Assembly (NCBI RefSeq): GCF_024345225.1
Contig: NZ_BROD01000001.1
Location: 310,001-374,000 of the forward strand
Length of the DNA stretch: 64,000 nucleotides
DNA from: Clostridium sp. TW13
GTDB lineage: Bacteria; Bacillota; Clostridia; Clostridiales; Clostridiaceae
Direction of reading: 5' to 3'
Shown: piece by piece, positions 1 to 8,334 of the stretch
Layout of the letters: each line of letters opens with the position of its first letter
How positions within the stretch are numbered: the first letter of the stretch is position 1
Notes under the pieces: model-generated
The model's input: the letters and a program-made list of their open reading frames with translations, nothing else
Databases searched by the model: none
Told to the model about the DNA's origin: nothing
Translations under genes and position numbers: made by a program

Positions 1-177
1 TGCATCCACATCCTTAATTGTCAGGGCATTATCCTTTAATAAATTATCAATTAAACTCATCAATAATACAGAATGTTGTTTTTTATAGTTTAATGTGTAT
101 TCTCCTAGTAGACCATCATCCTTAATTAATGCTACAGAGGCAGCACTGGTTGCAGATTCTACGCTTAAAATTAACAT
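1..177 (-). CDS. tsaB: TsaB, N-terminal part (cut by window edge)
   Basis: Only the first 59 codons are inside the window. The protein begins MLILSVESATSAASVALI, the N-terminal ASKHA-fold strand typical of TsaB, the partner of TsaD in making threonylcarbamoyl-adenosine at position 37 of ANN-decoding tRNAs. The start codon lies inside the last codons of tsaE and is preceded by AAAGGAG. The 7-base overlap suggests translational coupling with tsaE. The identification rests on this N-terminus and on the tsaE neighbour, which commonly sits next to tsaB in Firmicutes. Confidence 0.88.
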   Translation of the reverse strand, partial: MLILSVESATSAASVALIKDDGLLGEYTLNYKKQHSVLLMSLIDNLLKDNALTIKDVDA

Positions 178-635
178 CTTTCTAACTCCTTTAGATAAGA
201 ATACTTATCTCCAAAATATTTTATGGTTATTTTTCTATGGTTATCTGAAAGCTCAGGAAGCTTTTGTATGTGTATATGAACGTATTCTTTTGGTATCAAT
301 TCTTCAATATAATTTGCCCATTCAATTACACTAACTCCATCTCCAAATATATATTCATCAAAGCCAATAGCATATATTTCATCAGGATCATTAACCCTAT
401 AAACATCGAAATGATATAGTATTAATCTTCCGCTATGGTATTCATTTACTATATTAAAAGTAGGACTGGTTATGTTGTCAGTTACCCCTAAGCCTTTTGC
501 AATTCCTTTGGTAATATGAGTTTTGCCAGTGCCAAGATCTCCAGTAAGACAGAAAATATCAGAAGCTTTTGCAAGTGATCCTATTTTATTTCCAAGTTCA
601 AAGGTATCTTGTACTGAATCTATAATAAATTCCAT
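171..635 (-). CDS. tsaE: TsaE, tRNA threonylcarbamoyladenosine biosynthesis ATPase
   Basis: A 154-residue P-loop protein of normal family length. Walker A GDLGTGKTHITKG lies at about residues 32-44, followed by the conserved TSPTFNIVNEY segment and YHFDVYR, both typical of TsaE. TsaE is the ATPase that resets the TsaB-TsaD complex in t6A synthesis in the cytoplasm. It is the first gene of a tsaE-tsaB unit; the divergent gene on the other side starts 147 bases away, so that gap should carry promoters for both directions. Confidence 0.95.
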   Translation of the reverse strand: MEFIIDSVQDTFELGNKIGSLAKASDIFCLTGDLGTGKTHITKGIAKGLGVTDNITSPTFNIVNEYHSGRLILYHFDVYRVNDPDEIYAIGFDEYIFGDGVSVIEWANYIEELIPKEYVHIHIQKLPELSDNHRKITIKYFGDKYSYLKELERC

Positions 636-781
636 TTTAGCACTCCTTTCTGAGTAAATAAAACATCATTTATTATTTTATCCAACTTTATATGAAATGA
701 AAAGCGAAATTTGTAACTAATTTGATATTGAAAAATAAAACAATTAGATATAAAATGTTACCATAAGCGAGGTGCGAAATC

Positions 782-1726
782 GTGAAAAAAATCAATCTAA
801 AAAAACTAACATTTATGTTCGTTTTCATAAATATATTTTTTTTTCTAGGATTAAATTATTATAAAATTGTTAGTCCTCAGATACAAGTAGAAGCAAATGA
901 AGAAGTAAATGTTCAAAGCAATGCTGATAGAGATGTATATCTTAACATAATGACAACCAATAAATATCTTTATAATATGTGCAAGGATATAATTGGTGAT
1001 AAGCATAATTTATCTCTTATGTTTAATGATTGTAATGAAATGAAAAACTTTAATTTCACACAAAATTCAATAAACAGTGTATCAAAAATGGATATTTTTC
1101 TTTATATGGGCTTAGGAAATGAACCTTGGGCAGATAAGTTTATAGAAAACTTAAAAAAAGGAAAGGTAGGAATAGTGGATCTTTCCAGAGGAATTAAAGT
1201 GATAAATAGAAGCAAATCAACTTCATCTCAAGAGAAAGACAATATTCCTAATGAGTATTATTGGATAAGTCCAGAAGAACATAAGATAGCTTTATATAAT
1301 TTAAAAAGTGCTATAGAAGAAAAAGATATAAAAAACAAGGATATATATGAAAAGCAATATAATAATATAATAAAGGATATAGATAGTAAAAAAGATAAAT
1401 TAAAAAAGAGTGTTCAATCATTTAAAGGAAAATCTGTAGTTCTATTTGGTGATAATTTAGAATATTTGATTAATGGAATAGGAATAAATTATAATAAGAT
1501 TAGCGTGGATAACTCTGAGGATAAATTAAAGGAATTATTGAAGCAAATTGACAAGGATAATGGTATAATTATACTAGATAACTCAGAAAAGACAGATGCT
1601 CTAACAAAAGTATTAAATGAGTATAAGAATATAAAAATACTAGCGTTAAATACAGAAATTAAGGATAGTTACACTAAGTACTTGCAAGAGATCATTAATT
1701 CAATCCAAAACCTTAAGTTGGATTAA
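782..1726 (+). CDS. ZnuA-like metal-binding-fold protein lacking the metal ligands
   Basis: A 314-residue protein with one N-terminal membrane segment (about residues 9-26) and no lipobox, so probably anchored outside the cell by its signal segment. The body follows the ZnuA/TroA cluster A-I binding protein pattern: a DIFLYMGLGNEPW segment, a YYWISPEEHKIAL segment where family members have a PHxWLSP motif, a long central helix and an FKGKSVVLFGD strand. The histidines that bind Zn or Mn are replaced at all recognisable positions (N, Y and G/D). No permease or ATPase is nearby. A GTG start follows a weak AGGTG site. The role is unknown; a binding or regulatory role without metal is inferred. 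Confidence 0.7.
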   Translation: MKKINLKKLTFMFVFINIFFFLGLNYYKIVSPQIQVEANEEVNVQSNADRDVYLNIMTTNKYLYNMCKDIIGDKHNLSLMFNDCNEMKNFNFTQNSINSVSKMDIFLYMGLGNEPWADKFIENLKKGKVGIVDLSRGIKVINRSKSTSSQEKDNIPNEYYWISPEEHKIALYNLKSAIEEKDIKNKDIYEKQYNNIIKDIDSKKDKLKKSVQSFKGKSVVLFGDNLEYLINGIGINYNKISVDNSEDKLKELLKQIDKDNGIIILDNSEKTDALTKVLNEYKNIKILALNTEIKDSYTKYLQEIINSIQNLKLD

Positions 1727-1767
1727 GTTATAGATAAATGATAAATTAATAAGGGGGCAAGATAATT

Positions 1768-2394
1768 ATGTTAGCAAAAACTATAATGATGAAAAAAAAT
1801 ATGCTGACAATAGTAAGTCCAAGTTTACCAATTGGGGAAGCACTAAAAGTGATGGAAACTGAGGGTTTATTATCAATACCAGTAGTAGATGGTAAGAATT
1901 TCAAGGGATCAATTGAAATTAATAAAATTTATGAAAAGTTTTTCACAGGAGATGAAGATAAGGATACTTTTTTAACTAATAATAAAGTAGAAGATTTCTT
2001 GAGGACTGATATGCCAACAATAGGAGCAAATGAGGAAATAGAGAATGCAGTAGCTTTGTTAGAAAAGATGAATGTATCCTTTGTTGCTGTTGTTGATAAA
2101 GAAATAGATAAATTTCTTGGAATATTAACACATAAGGCTGTATTTAAACAATTTACGAATATTTTTGGACTTAATCAAGGGGACAGGCTTTCGGTTATTG
2201 CTTATGATGTACCAGGGCAAATATCAAAGCTATCTAAAATAGTAGCAGAGAATCATGGAGATATTATTAGTTTTGTTGTAATTAATCCTAATAGTGTTAG
2301 AGATTTAAAAGAAATAATTATTAGAGTGAAATCTAATAATATGAGAGAAATAAAGAATAAGATAAGTTTAGCTGGATTCCAAGTAAATGACTAA
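1768..2394 (+). CDS. CBS-domain pair plus ACT-domain protein (AcuB-like)
   Basis: A 208-residue soluble protein. Two CBS motifs span residues 1-135, including the segments IPVVDGKNFKGSIEI and FVAVVDKEIDKFLGIL. A C-terminal ACT domain (about 140-208) contains LSVIAYDVPGQISKLSKIV. The arrangement matches AcuB-like proteins, thought to sense nucleotides and small ligands; the ligand here cannot be read from sequence. It lies 41 bases after the ZnuA-like gene on the same strand, has a GGGGG ribosome site, and is followed by a strong terminator, so the two probably form an operon. Confidence 0.8.
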   Translation: MLAKTIMMKKNMLTIVSPSLPIGEALKVMETEGLLSIPVVDGKNFKGSIEINKIYEKFFTGDEDKDTFLTNNKVEDFLRTDMPTIGANEEIENAVALLEKMNVSFVAVVDKEIDKFLGILTHKAVFKQFTNIFGLNQGDRLSVIAYDVPGQISKLSKIVAENHGDIISFVVINPNSVRDLKEIIIRVKSNNMREIKNKISLAGFQVND

Positions 2395-2410
2395 TTTTTT
2401 TGAGGAAATA

Positions 2411-2463
2411 TGCTGTTGAACCACTGAAACTAATTTTTTTTAGTAGTTCAACAGCTTTTTTAA
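2411..2463 (+). terminator. Rho-independent terminator after the CBS-ACT gene
   Basis: The arms GCTGTTGAACC and the matching AGTTCAACAGC are followed by a run of T. It closes the unit that contains the ZnuA-like and CBS-ACT genes. Confidence 0.85.
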
Positions 2464-2478
2464 TATAAGTAGTTATAT

Positions 2479-2516
2479 ATTTGAAAGCATATGGAATTAT
2501 TTATTTTCTGGAGATG
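2479..2516 (+). repeat. Family A palindromic repeat, partial copy
   Basis: Only the right part of the repeat (ATATGGAATTATTTATTTT and the GAGATG end) and a short left remnant are present. It shares the same right arm as the copies near 46.3 and 54.0 kb. Confidence 0.55.
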
Positions 2517-2537
2517 TTTTATATTAAGAAAAGGTTA

Positions 2538-2566
2538 TTGCAAAGTTATTTGATTTATGATAGAAT
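2538..2566 (+). promoter_or_regulatory. Promoter of tRNA-Trp copy 1
   Basis: TTGCAA, a 17-base spacer, then TAGAAT, ending about 20 bases before the tRNA. The other two tRNA-Trp copies have the same layout. Confidence 0.7.
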
Positions 2567-2586
2567 ACTTTTGTTGATGAAAATAT

Positions 2587-2661
2587 AGGGGTATGGCTCA
2601 ACGGTAGAGTAGTGGTCTCCAAAACCATTGGTTGTGGGTTCAAATCCTACTGCCCCTGCCA
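2587..2661 (+). tRNA. tRNA-Trp (CCA), copy 1, CCA end encoded
   Basis: A full cloverleaf can be drawn. The acceptor arms are AGGGGTA and TGCCCCT (one G-T pair), the anticodon loop is CTCCAAA giving anticodon CCA, the T-loop is GGTTCAAATCC, and the discriminator is G followed by an encoded CCA. It is a single-gene transcription unit with its own promoter and a terminator directly after it. Two more copies lie at 8087 and 10265. Confidence 0.97.
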
Positions 2662-2666
2662 AATTT

Positions 2667-2704
2667 AAAAAGTTAGAAATTCGATGAATTTCTAACTTTT
2701 TTTG
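2667..2704 (+). terminator. Terminator of tRNA-Trp copy 1
   Basis: A 15-base perfect inverted repeat around GAAATTCGATGAATTTC followed by a T-run. Confidence 0.9.
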
Positions 2705-2705
2705 T

Positions 2706-2936
2706 TTGAGATAGTATCAAGTGAAACTTGATTCAGGTGGGGTTTGATCCCCATCTGAATCTTAGTTGAACTTATCCAGGAGCGTGCAGCCGTTATCTTC
2801 AACTTAAGCAGAGAACCTAAATCTATGATTTAGTGTGAATCGCTTACTCATCTGACTTTAGGAAGAGGAGTTTCATATAAGATTGGAGTGTTACGGATGC
2901 TAGCTATCGGATAAATCTTATAAGAGATATTTAGAA
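2706..2936 (+). ncRNA. Candidate structured non-coding RNA
   Basis: This gene-free stretch is richer in G+C than its surroundings and holds consecutive helices. ATCAAGT pairs with ACTTGAT at 2717-2733. GATTCAGGTGGGG pairs with CCCCATCTGAATC with one G-T pair at 2730-2761. AGTTGAA pairs with TTCAACT at 2764-2804. CTAAATC/GATTTAG competes with CCTAAA/TTTAGG at 2818-2862. ATAAGATT pairs with AATCTTAT at 2877-2922. No open reading frame fits. I do not recognise the family with certainty; the size and clostridial setting would suit the raiA motif or another large clostridial ncRNA. It is not clearly a leader of the next gene, whose start is 175 bases further on. Confidence 0.5.
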
Positions 2937-3111
2937 TAAAAGAATATTTTATATGAACAGTAGAATGAGAGCATTATTTCCTAGGAAAATAGATAGTTAA
3001 TGTTGATTTGAATTGATAAGATTATCAAATAGAAGTTGAATGTTTTAATTATTATGTCATATAATTTAATTAACATGTTTGGTATACTTTAGATGAAAAG
3101 GGATGATTTAC

Positions 3112-4389
3112 GTGGATAGATTAAAAAAGAATCTTGTTTATATTTTGGTTGTAATTATATTGTCTAGTATTGCTCTATATTATTCAAGTAGGAAAAATAC
3201 AAGTAAAACAGAAAGTATTGTTCAAGAAAAGATAAGTTTAAAAGTAACAACCAATAGAACAGATTTAGTTGACAATAAATTAAATGATTTAGCAAAAGAG
3301 TATATGATTTTAAATCCTAATATTCAGCTTTCATTTGAAGGGATAAAGGACCCAAATGAGATATTAAAGATAAGAGCATCAGTAGGAGAGAGTTCAGATA
3401 TAACTATAATACCTACTGATGCTAAAACAGAAAATTTACATCTTTATTATGAACCAATTGATGATTTAGGTTTTACAAAGGATAATCTAAGAGGTTATTT
3501 TACAGGTGTTGGTGAAGATAAAAGATTATATGCAGTGAACAGTAGTGTAGGATATGATGGTATTGTTTATAATAAAAAGACCTTTTTAAAAGCAGGCATA
3601 AAAAGTGTACCTAGGACTTTAGATGAATTTTATAAAGCATGTGAGAAACTTAAAGCTGTAGGAATTACTCCATTTGCCATTAATGCAGGAGATAAATGGC
3701 CATTAACTGTATATGCAGAAGGATTTGTACTACCTGTAGAGAATACTGGAAGAATGCAATATGGGGATGATTTGTTAACAAGAGATTTATTTAGTGATGA
3801 TGGTGGTTTATATTATTCACTAAAGTTTTTAGAAACAATGAAGCAAAGAGAGTTTATTGAAAGTGATCTTAATAAGCCTAATTGGAGCAAGTTCAAAGTG
3901 GATCAAGCGAATGGGAGTGTATCAATGACTTTTACTGGAACTTGGTATCCTAGTCAGTTGTTAGAACTAGGATGTGCAAAAGAAAATATAGGAATGTTTC
4001 CGTTTCCAGAAGCGAAATTAATAACACAGAATGGAGATTGGAGATTCGCCATATCAAAGAACTGTAAGCATAAGGAAGAGGCAAAGAAATTATTAAAATG
4101 GTTATTTTATGAGGGAAACTATGCTTCCGCTTGTAACATATTGAGTTCCATGAAGAATAATTCATTCAATAATTGGATATTAGATGAATTATTCTCATAT
4201 AATATCCCTATAGTAAGTTCAGAAAATGGAGGTACAGAAAGTGGAAGTACAGAAAACTTAACTAATGCATTAATTAAGTTTGGCTATCCATTAAATGATA
4301 TATTCAAGGAATATTTAACTTCAAATAATCCAGATAAGGTAATAAAAAGATATAATGATTTGTGGAGAAAAAAAGTTGTAAATCAATAA
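3112..4389 (+). CDS. Membrane-anchored sugar-binding protein (family 1), probable sensor partner of YesM/YesN
   Basis: A 425-residue family 1 extracellular solute-binding protein. An upstream ATG at 3103 touches the AAAAGGG site, so the GTG at 3112 with normal spacing is chosen. Residues 9-27 form a membrane segment, and there is no lipobox cysteine, unlike transport-type binding lipoproteins. The mature part opens LKVTTNRTDLVD and is clearly paralogous to the lipoprotein at 17131 (LKVLTQRTDIVD; shared GIVYNK, TLDEFYKAC and GTW segments). It is followed by a terminator and the divergent YesM/YesN pair. I infer it presents a manno-oligosaccharide-like ligand to the kinase rather than to a permease. 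Confidence 0.85.
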   Translation: MDRLKKNLVYILVVIILSSIALYYSSRKNTSKTESIVQEKISLKVTTNRTDLVDNKLNDLAKEYMILNPNIQLSFEGIKDPNEILKIRASVGESSDITIIPTDAKTENLHLYYEPIDDLGFTKDNLRGYFTGVGEDKRLYAVNSSVGYDGIVYNKKTFLKAGIKSVPRTLDEFYKACEKLKAVGITPFAINAGDKWPLTVYAEGFVLPVENTGRMQYGDDLLTRDLFSDDGGLYYSLKFLETMKQREFIESDLNKPNWSKFKVDQANGSVSMTFTGTWYPSQLLELGCAKENIGMFPFPEAKLITQNGDWRFAISKNCKHKEEAKKLLKWLFYEGNYASACNILSSMKNNSFNNWILDELFSYNIPIVSSENGGTESGSTENLTNALIKFGYPLNDIFKEYLTSNNPDKVIKRYNDLWRKKVVNQ

Positions 4390-4422
4390 AAAGGAGAAGT
4401 GTATTTCTCCTTTTTATTCTTT
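4388..4422. terminator. Bidirectional terminator between convergent genes
   Basis: The arms AAAAAGGAGA and TCTCCTTTTT give A-runs and T-runs on both sides. It serves the binding protein (plus) and the YesM kinase (minus). Confidence 0.85.
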
Positions 4423-4442
4423 TCATAAACAATTTTAATAAT

Positions 4443-6233
4443 TTATAGTAATGGTATTTTAATTTTAACTAAGGTTCCTTGTTCAGGAGAGCTAAATATT
4501 TCGAGGCCATAAGAATTCCCATAATGTAGTTTAAGACGAAGGTTTACATTTCTTAGACCAATTGATTTAAAGCTATCATTAAACCCATTTATGTAGCCTG
4601 TCAATTTATCTAGGGTATCCTTATCCATTCCTTGTCCATTATCTACAACATCAATTATTAAATTGGTATCTAAAATATAAATATTTATGCTTATTATTCC
4701 ACCTTCAGCTATACTGCTTAATCCGTGATATATAGAGTTTTCAACTATAGGTTGAAGTATTAGCTTTAAAACTTTTGTTTTTAAAAGTTCTTTATCAACG
4801 TCAATAATTAAATCTTCTATATTATCTAAACGAATTTTTTGGAGCTGCATATATAGAGTTATATTGTTAATCTCATCTTCAAGGGAGACTAACTTTATAC
4901 GAGTATTAAGCCCATATCTAAGTATAGAGCCTAAAGCAGTAGACATTTCTGATACTTCAGCATCATCGTTTATTTCAGCCATCATATGAATAGATTCAAG
5001 TGTATTGTAAAGAAAATGTGGATTGATTTGATTTTGCAACATATTCATTTCAAGTTCTTTTTGTTTGATTTTATCAACATAAACTTCATTAATTAATTCG
5101 CGTAATTTTATTATCATGCTGTCAAAACTTCTAGATAACTTACCAATCTCATCATTTGAAGTAAGTGTTAGATGTACATCTAAATCACCACTTTCCACTA
5201 ATTTTATTTTTTTAGTTAGTAATTGAATAGGTCGAACAATCTGTTTAGATAAAAGAACTATAAAAACAAGTGATAGCAATATAAACAAAATTGTTATTGA
5301 TATGCTATAATTTTTTAAATTAGTTATTTGTTTATTTAACGATTGAGTTGGTATTAAATTAACTATAGTCCAATTACAATAACTAGATTTATTGGTTTTT
5401 ATAATATAATTTGTATTGTCTATGTTTATAGATCCTTTTTTTATTTCATCATCTGTAAGATTTATAGAAGTGCTTTTTAATGGTTTTCCAATATTATCTT
5501 CAATTGTATCGTAGATTATATTATTGTTGTGATCAATCAATAGAATTCTTTGTTTATCATATATAAGTAATTTTTGTAGAAAGTTTTTTAAGACATCTAC
5601 ATTACTGTTTATGGATATAACACCCTCAACTTTTCCCATATCGTAATCTATTAAGGCTCTAGATATATTAAACAAGTAACTGGAACCAAGTTGCTTATCA
5701 GCTATATAGTCTATTTTATATATTGGAGTTAATACAGGTTTTCCGAAGTTCTGTATACTTTCTTGAAACCAACGTTCGTTTGATGGATAGTAAGGGGTAT
5801 ATAGTGATGAACCTGGTATTTTATACAAACTCTTACCATTAAGATTAAAAAGAAAAACAGAATGAATTTCATTTTTTAAAGCAAATATATTATTAAATAT
5901 ATAATTCGTATCAGTTTCCATATCATTTATTTTATTTGGATCTAAATTACTTTCTTTTAAATTATATAGTATGTTTGAGTTTTTGTAGAAAAGAGGTAGC
6001 TGAGTTAATTTTTCTATATCTTTTATATAAGAGTCTATTTCAGTAAGACCTTGATTATTCATTTGAGAAATTGTATTTAAGGTATTTTTAGTTTTGTCAT
6101 TTTTGTAATAAAAAAAATCTACAAATGAAATTATAACTAAAAATAATACTATAGTTAGAAAACTTACAATTAGTTTAGTATATATTGAAAAATCCATAAA
6201 TCGCTTTTTTAAATTTAAAAAAATATTATTCAT
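4443..6233 (-). CDS. YesM-type sensor histidine kinase
   Basis: A 596-residue membrane kinase. A first membrane helix (about 20-41) and a second (about 311-330) enclose an extracellular Cache-like domain. A HAMP segment follows (QIVRPIQLLTKKI...DEIGKLSRSFD), then the His_kinase domain with the phosphoacceptor in QINPHFLYNTLES, and an HATPase with N-box ILQPIVENSIYHG and the DNGQGMD box. This is the LytS/YesM class typical of carbohydrate sensing in Firmicutes. It is transcribed divergently from its cognate regulator, not in the usual yesM-yesN tandem. An AAGGAT site precedes the ATG. Confidence 0.93.
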   Translation of the reverse strand: MNNIFLNLKKRFMDFSIYTKLIVSFLTIVLFLVIISFVDFFYYKNDKTKNTLNTISQMNNQGLTEIDSYIKDIEKLTQLPLFYKNSNILYNLKESNLDPNKINDMETDTNYIFNNIFALKNEIHSVFLFNLNGKSLYKIPGSSLYTPYYPSNERWFQESIQNFGKPVLTPIYKIDYIADKQLGSSYLFNISRALIDYDMGKVEGVISINSNVDVLKNFLQKLLIYDKQRILLIDHNNNIIYDTIEDNIGKPLKSTSINLTDDEIKKGSINIDNTNYIIKTNKSSYCNWTIVNLIPTQSLNKQITNLKNYSISITILFILLSLVFIVLLSKQIVRPIQLLTKKIKLVESGDLDVHLTLTSNDEIGKLSRSFDSMIIKLRELINEVYVDKIKQKELEMNMLQNQINPHFLYNTLESIHMMAEINDDAEVSEMSTALGSILRYGLNTRIKLVSLEDEINNITLYMQLQKIRLDNIEDLIIDVDKELLKTKVLKLILQPIVENSIYHGLSSIAEGGIISINIYILDTNLIIDVVDNGQGMDKDTLDKLTGYINGFNDSFKSIGLRNVNLRLKLHYGNSYGLEIFSSPEQGTLVKIKIPLL

Positions 6234-6379
6234 AATATCAATCCTTATTATATGTGAGGTAATTTGTAATTTGTTAAGTTACACGTAATATTAGTATAGC
6301 AGATTAGTAAAAATTAAACTATTGTAAACCTTTTAAAAAATATAAATTGATGGTAAAATCAATTTGTGGAGGGATGAGT

Positions 6380-7885
6380 ATGAATATTATTATTGTTGAC
6401 GATGATAAGCTTATACGTGCAGGTATGAGAAAAATTATAGAAAGAGCGGGAACAGAGTTCATAGTTGTAGGTGAGGCCAGTAATGGGGCAATTGCGCTTG
6501 ATATGATTATAAAAAATCCTCCAGATGTAATAATAACAGATATTAAAATGCCTGTTATGGATGGAATAGAACTTATCAAACAATTAAAATCATATGGAAT
6601 AAAATCGAAAATAATTGCTTTAAGTGGATTTGATGAATACAAATTTGTTAGAGAAACATTAAAAAATGGTGCTTCTGATTATTTACTAAAGCCTGTAAAT
6701 AACCAAGATTTTATTACTATGCTACAAGATATTAAAAGAAGCATAGAAAAGGAAGTTATTGATTCAAAGCAATATGAAAAAAGTATAAAAATGAGTAATA
6801 ATATTATACAGACCAATGCACTTTTGCAAATAATATCTGGTAAGGTATCAGAAAATGATAGTGATAAGAATTTAATTGGTAATATTGATGTTAGTGATTT
6901 TCAAATGGTTGTAGTTTCAACAAAAATACTGCAAGATAAGAGCTCAACAATAAAAATGTATATAGAAGCAAATAGTAATAATTTTTATGATTTTGCCATG
7001 ATGTGTGAATATGAAAATGAAAATGAAGTCATTATTGTTTATAGCAACCAATATGAGGAAGTAATACTAAAGATTTTAGACAGTTTAGTATTAAATAATA
7101 GAGAGATAATATATAGTATCCAATCTGTTGATAATGATATACAAAGGGCTTATAAAATATGTTGTGAAAAACTTCTAGATGGTTTCTATGGGGATGCTAA
7201 TGTTAATTTAAACTCATATTCAACAGTTGATAAGCAGCTGATAGAAGAAATGCTAGATAAATTAGTTGCAGCAATTGAATTAAGTGATAAGACAAAATTT
7301 GGAGATGAATTTCAAGCATTAATTAAATTTGGACGAGATAATAAAATTAAACCTGAAATGTTTAAAAATGCATTAATAAAGTTAATTGATTTAGCTAAAT
7401 TTAAAATAGAAGATTTCTCTAATGTCTATGATGATAAAGAAGCTGAAGGCATTAGCATTAAGGAATATATAAGATATGCTAAACAAATAGAATGTGCAAA
7501 AGCATATATCTTAAATTATTTTCATGATGTGTTTGATAAAATTAAGGTATTAAGAGATAGTAGAAGTGAAAGAATGATTGAATTTGTCAAAGAATACATT
7601 AGAGAAAATTATAATAAAGATATTTCATTAACTGAGGTTGCAGGTAAGGTATACCTGAATCCTAATTATTTTAGTGATTTATTTAAAAGAAAAGTTGGAA
7701 AAAACTTTTTAGATTATTTATTAGAATTAAGAATTGAAATATCAAAAGAATTATTGAAGAAGCCTGGAATAAAGGTATACGAAGTTGCAAATGAAGTTGG
7801 GTATAAAGAACATGCCTCCTTCAATAGAGCTTTTAAAAGGATTGTTGGCATATCTCCAAAAGAATATATGAATTTGATTAAATAA
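6380..7885 (+). CDS. YesN-type response regulator with AraC DNA-binding domain
   Basis: A 501-residue regulator. The receiver domain (about 1-120) has the acidic pair DDD at residues 7-9 and the phosphoacceptor in DVIITDIKMPVMDG. A middle region of about 260 residues is followed by a C-terminal AraC/XylS double helix-turn-helix (DISLTEVAGKVYLNPNYFS, then VYEVANEVGYKEHASFNRAF). The ATG at 6374 abuts GGAGGG, so the next ATG at 6380 is the start. Its probable target is a sugar-uptake unit; the mannoside locus 3-4 kb downstream is the obvious candidate because the adjacent binding protein is a paralogue of that locus's transporter lipoprotein. Confidence 0.93.
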   Translation: MNIIIVDDDKLIRAGMRKIIERAGTEFIVVGEASNGAIALDMIIKNPPDVIITDIKMPVMDGIELIKQLKSYGIKSKIIALSGFDEYKFVRETLKNGASDYLLKPVNNQDFITMLQDIKRSIEKEVIDSKQYEKSIKMSNNIIQTNALLQIISGKVSENDSDKNLIGNIDVSDFQMVVVSTKILQDKSSTIKMYIEANSNNFYDFAMMCEYENENEVIIVYSNQYEEVILKILDSLVLNNREIIYSIQSVDNDIQRAYKICCEKLLDGFYGDANVNLNSYSTVDKQLIEEMLDKLVAAIELSDKTKFGDEFQALIKFGRDNKIKPEMFKNALIKLIDLAKFKIEDFSNVYDDKEAEGISIKEYIRYAKQIECAKAYILNYFHDVFDKIKVLRDSRSERMIEFVKEYIRENYNKDISLTEVAGKVYLNPNYFSDLFKRKVGKNFLDYLLELRIEISKELLKKPGIKVYEVANEVGYKEHASFNRAFKRIVGISPKEYMNLIK

Positions 7886-7890
7886 GGAGG

Positions 7891-7940
7891 AGGGAGAAGG
7901 TGTTTATATATGCTAAAGAAACTCCTTCTCCCTTAAATTA
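7891..7940 (+). terminator. Terminator-like hairpin after the YesN gene
   Basis: AGGGAGAAGG pairs with CCTTCTCCCT, extended by GTTT/AAAC. The T-tract is weak. Confidence 0.65.
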
Positions 7941-8044
7941 TTATTAGGGTTACTTGTTATTATCATAGGTTTATTATACCAAAATAAAGGAAAGCAATTG
8001 TTGAAGATTTGTTAAGAAATTAATATGAAAGTGTAAATAAATGC

Positions 8045-8073
8045 TTGATAAAAAATACTATATATGTTAAAAT
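8045..8073 (+). promoter_or_regulatory. Promoter of tRNA-Trp copy 2
   Basis: TTGATA, 17 bases, TAAAAT, ending 13 bases before the tRNA. Confidence 0.7.
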
Positions 8074-8086
8074 TCAAAAGTATCAT

Positions 8087-8161
8087 AGGGGTATGGCTCA
8101 ACGGTAGAGTAGTGGTCTCCAAAACCATTGGTTGTGGGTTCAAATCCTACTGCCCCTGCCA
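8087..8161 (+). tRNA. tRNA-Trp (CCA), copy 2, CCA end encoded
   Basis: It is identical over all 75 bases to the copy at 2587, including the single G-T acceptor pair. The flanking sequence is unrelated, apart from the immediate TAT before the gene. It has its own promoter and terminator. Confidence 0.97.
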
Positions 8162-8174
8162 GATATAGAGTATT

Positions 8175-8216
8175 AAAGGTTTAGACTTAATTTGTCTAAA
8201 CCTTTTTACTTTTCTT
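8175..8216 (+). terminator. Terminator of tRNA-Trp copy 2
   Basis: AAAGGTTTAGAC and GTCTAAACCTTT form a 12-base stem followed by T-rich sequence. Confidence 0.88.
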
Positions 8217-8221
8217 AATAG

Positions 8222-8255
8222 AAAAGAGAGCATCACTGCTCTCTTTTTGTGTATT
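8222..8255. terminator. Bidirectional terminator between tRNA-Trp copy 2 and glnK
   Basis: AAAAGAGAGCA pairs with TGCTCTCTTTT, with T-runs in both directions. On the minus strand it would end the amtB-glnK transcript about 80 bases after the glnK stop. Confidence 0.75.
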
Positions 8256-8334
8256 TTAAAATATATTTTAAGGAAATTGTATTTTGTAGTATTAATATAT
8301 TTATATTAATCAAAATTAAATTAGCGTAGTGTTG

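Noticed and set aside
95-334. Plus-strand ORF over the tsaB/tsaE junction
   Set aside because: It overlaps two well-supported minus-strand genes and has no ribosome site or family resemblance.
6319-6642. 107-codon minus-strand ORF opposite the YesN receiver domain
   Set aside because: Shadow of a strongly supported gene; no ribosome site.
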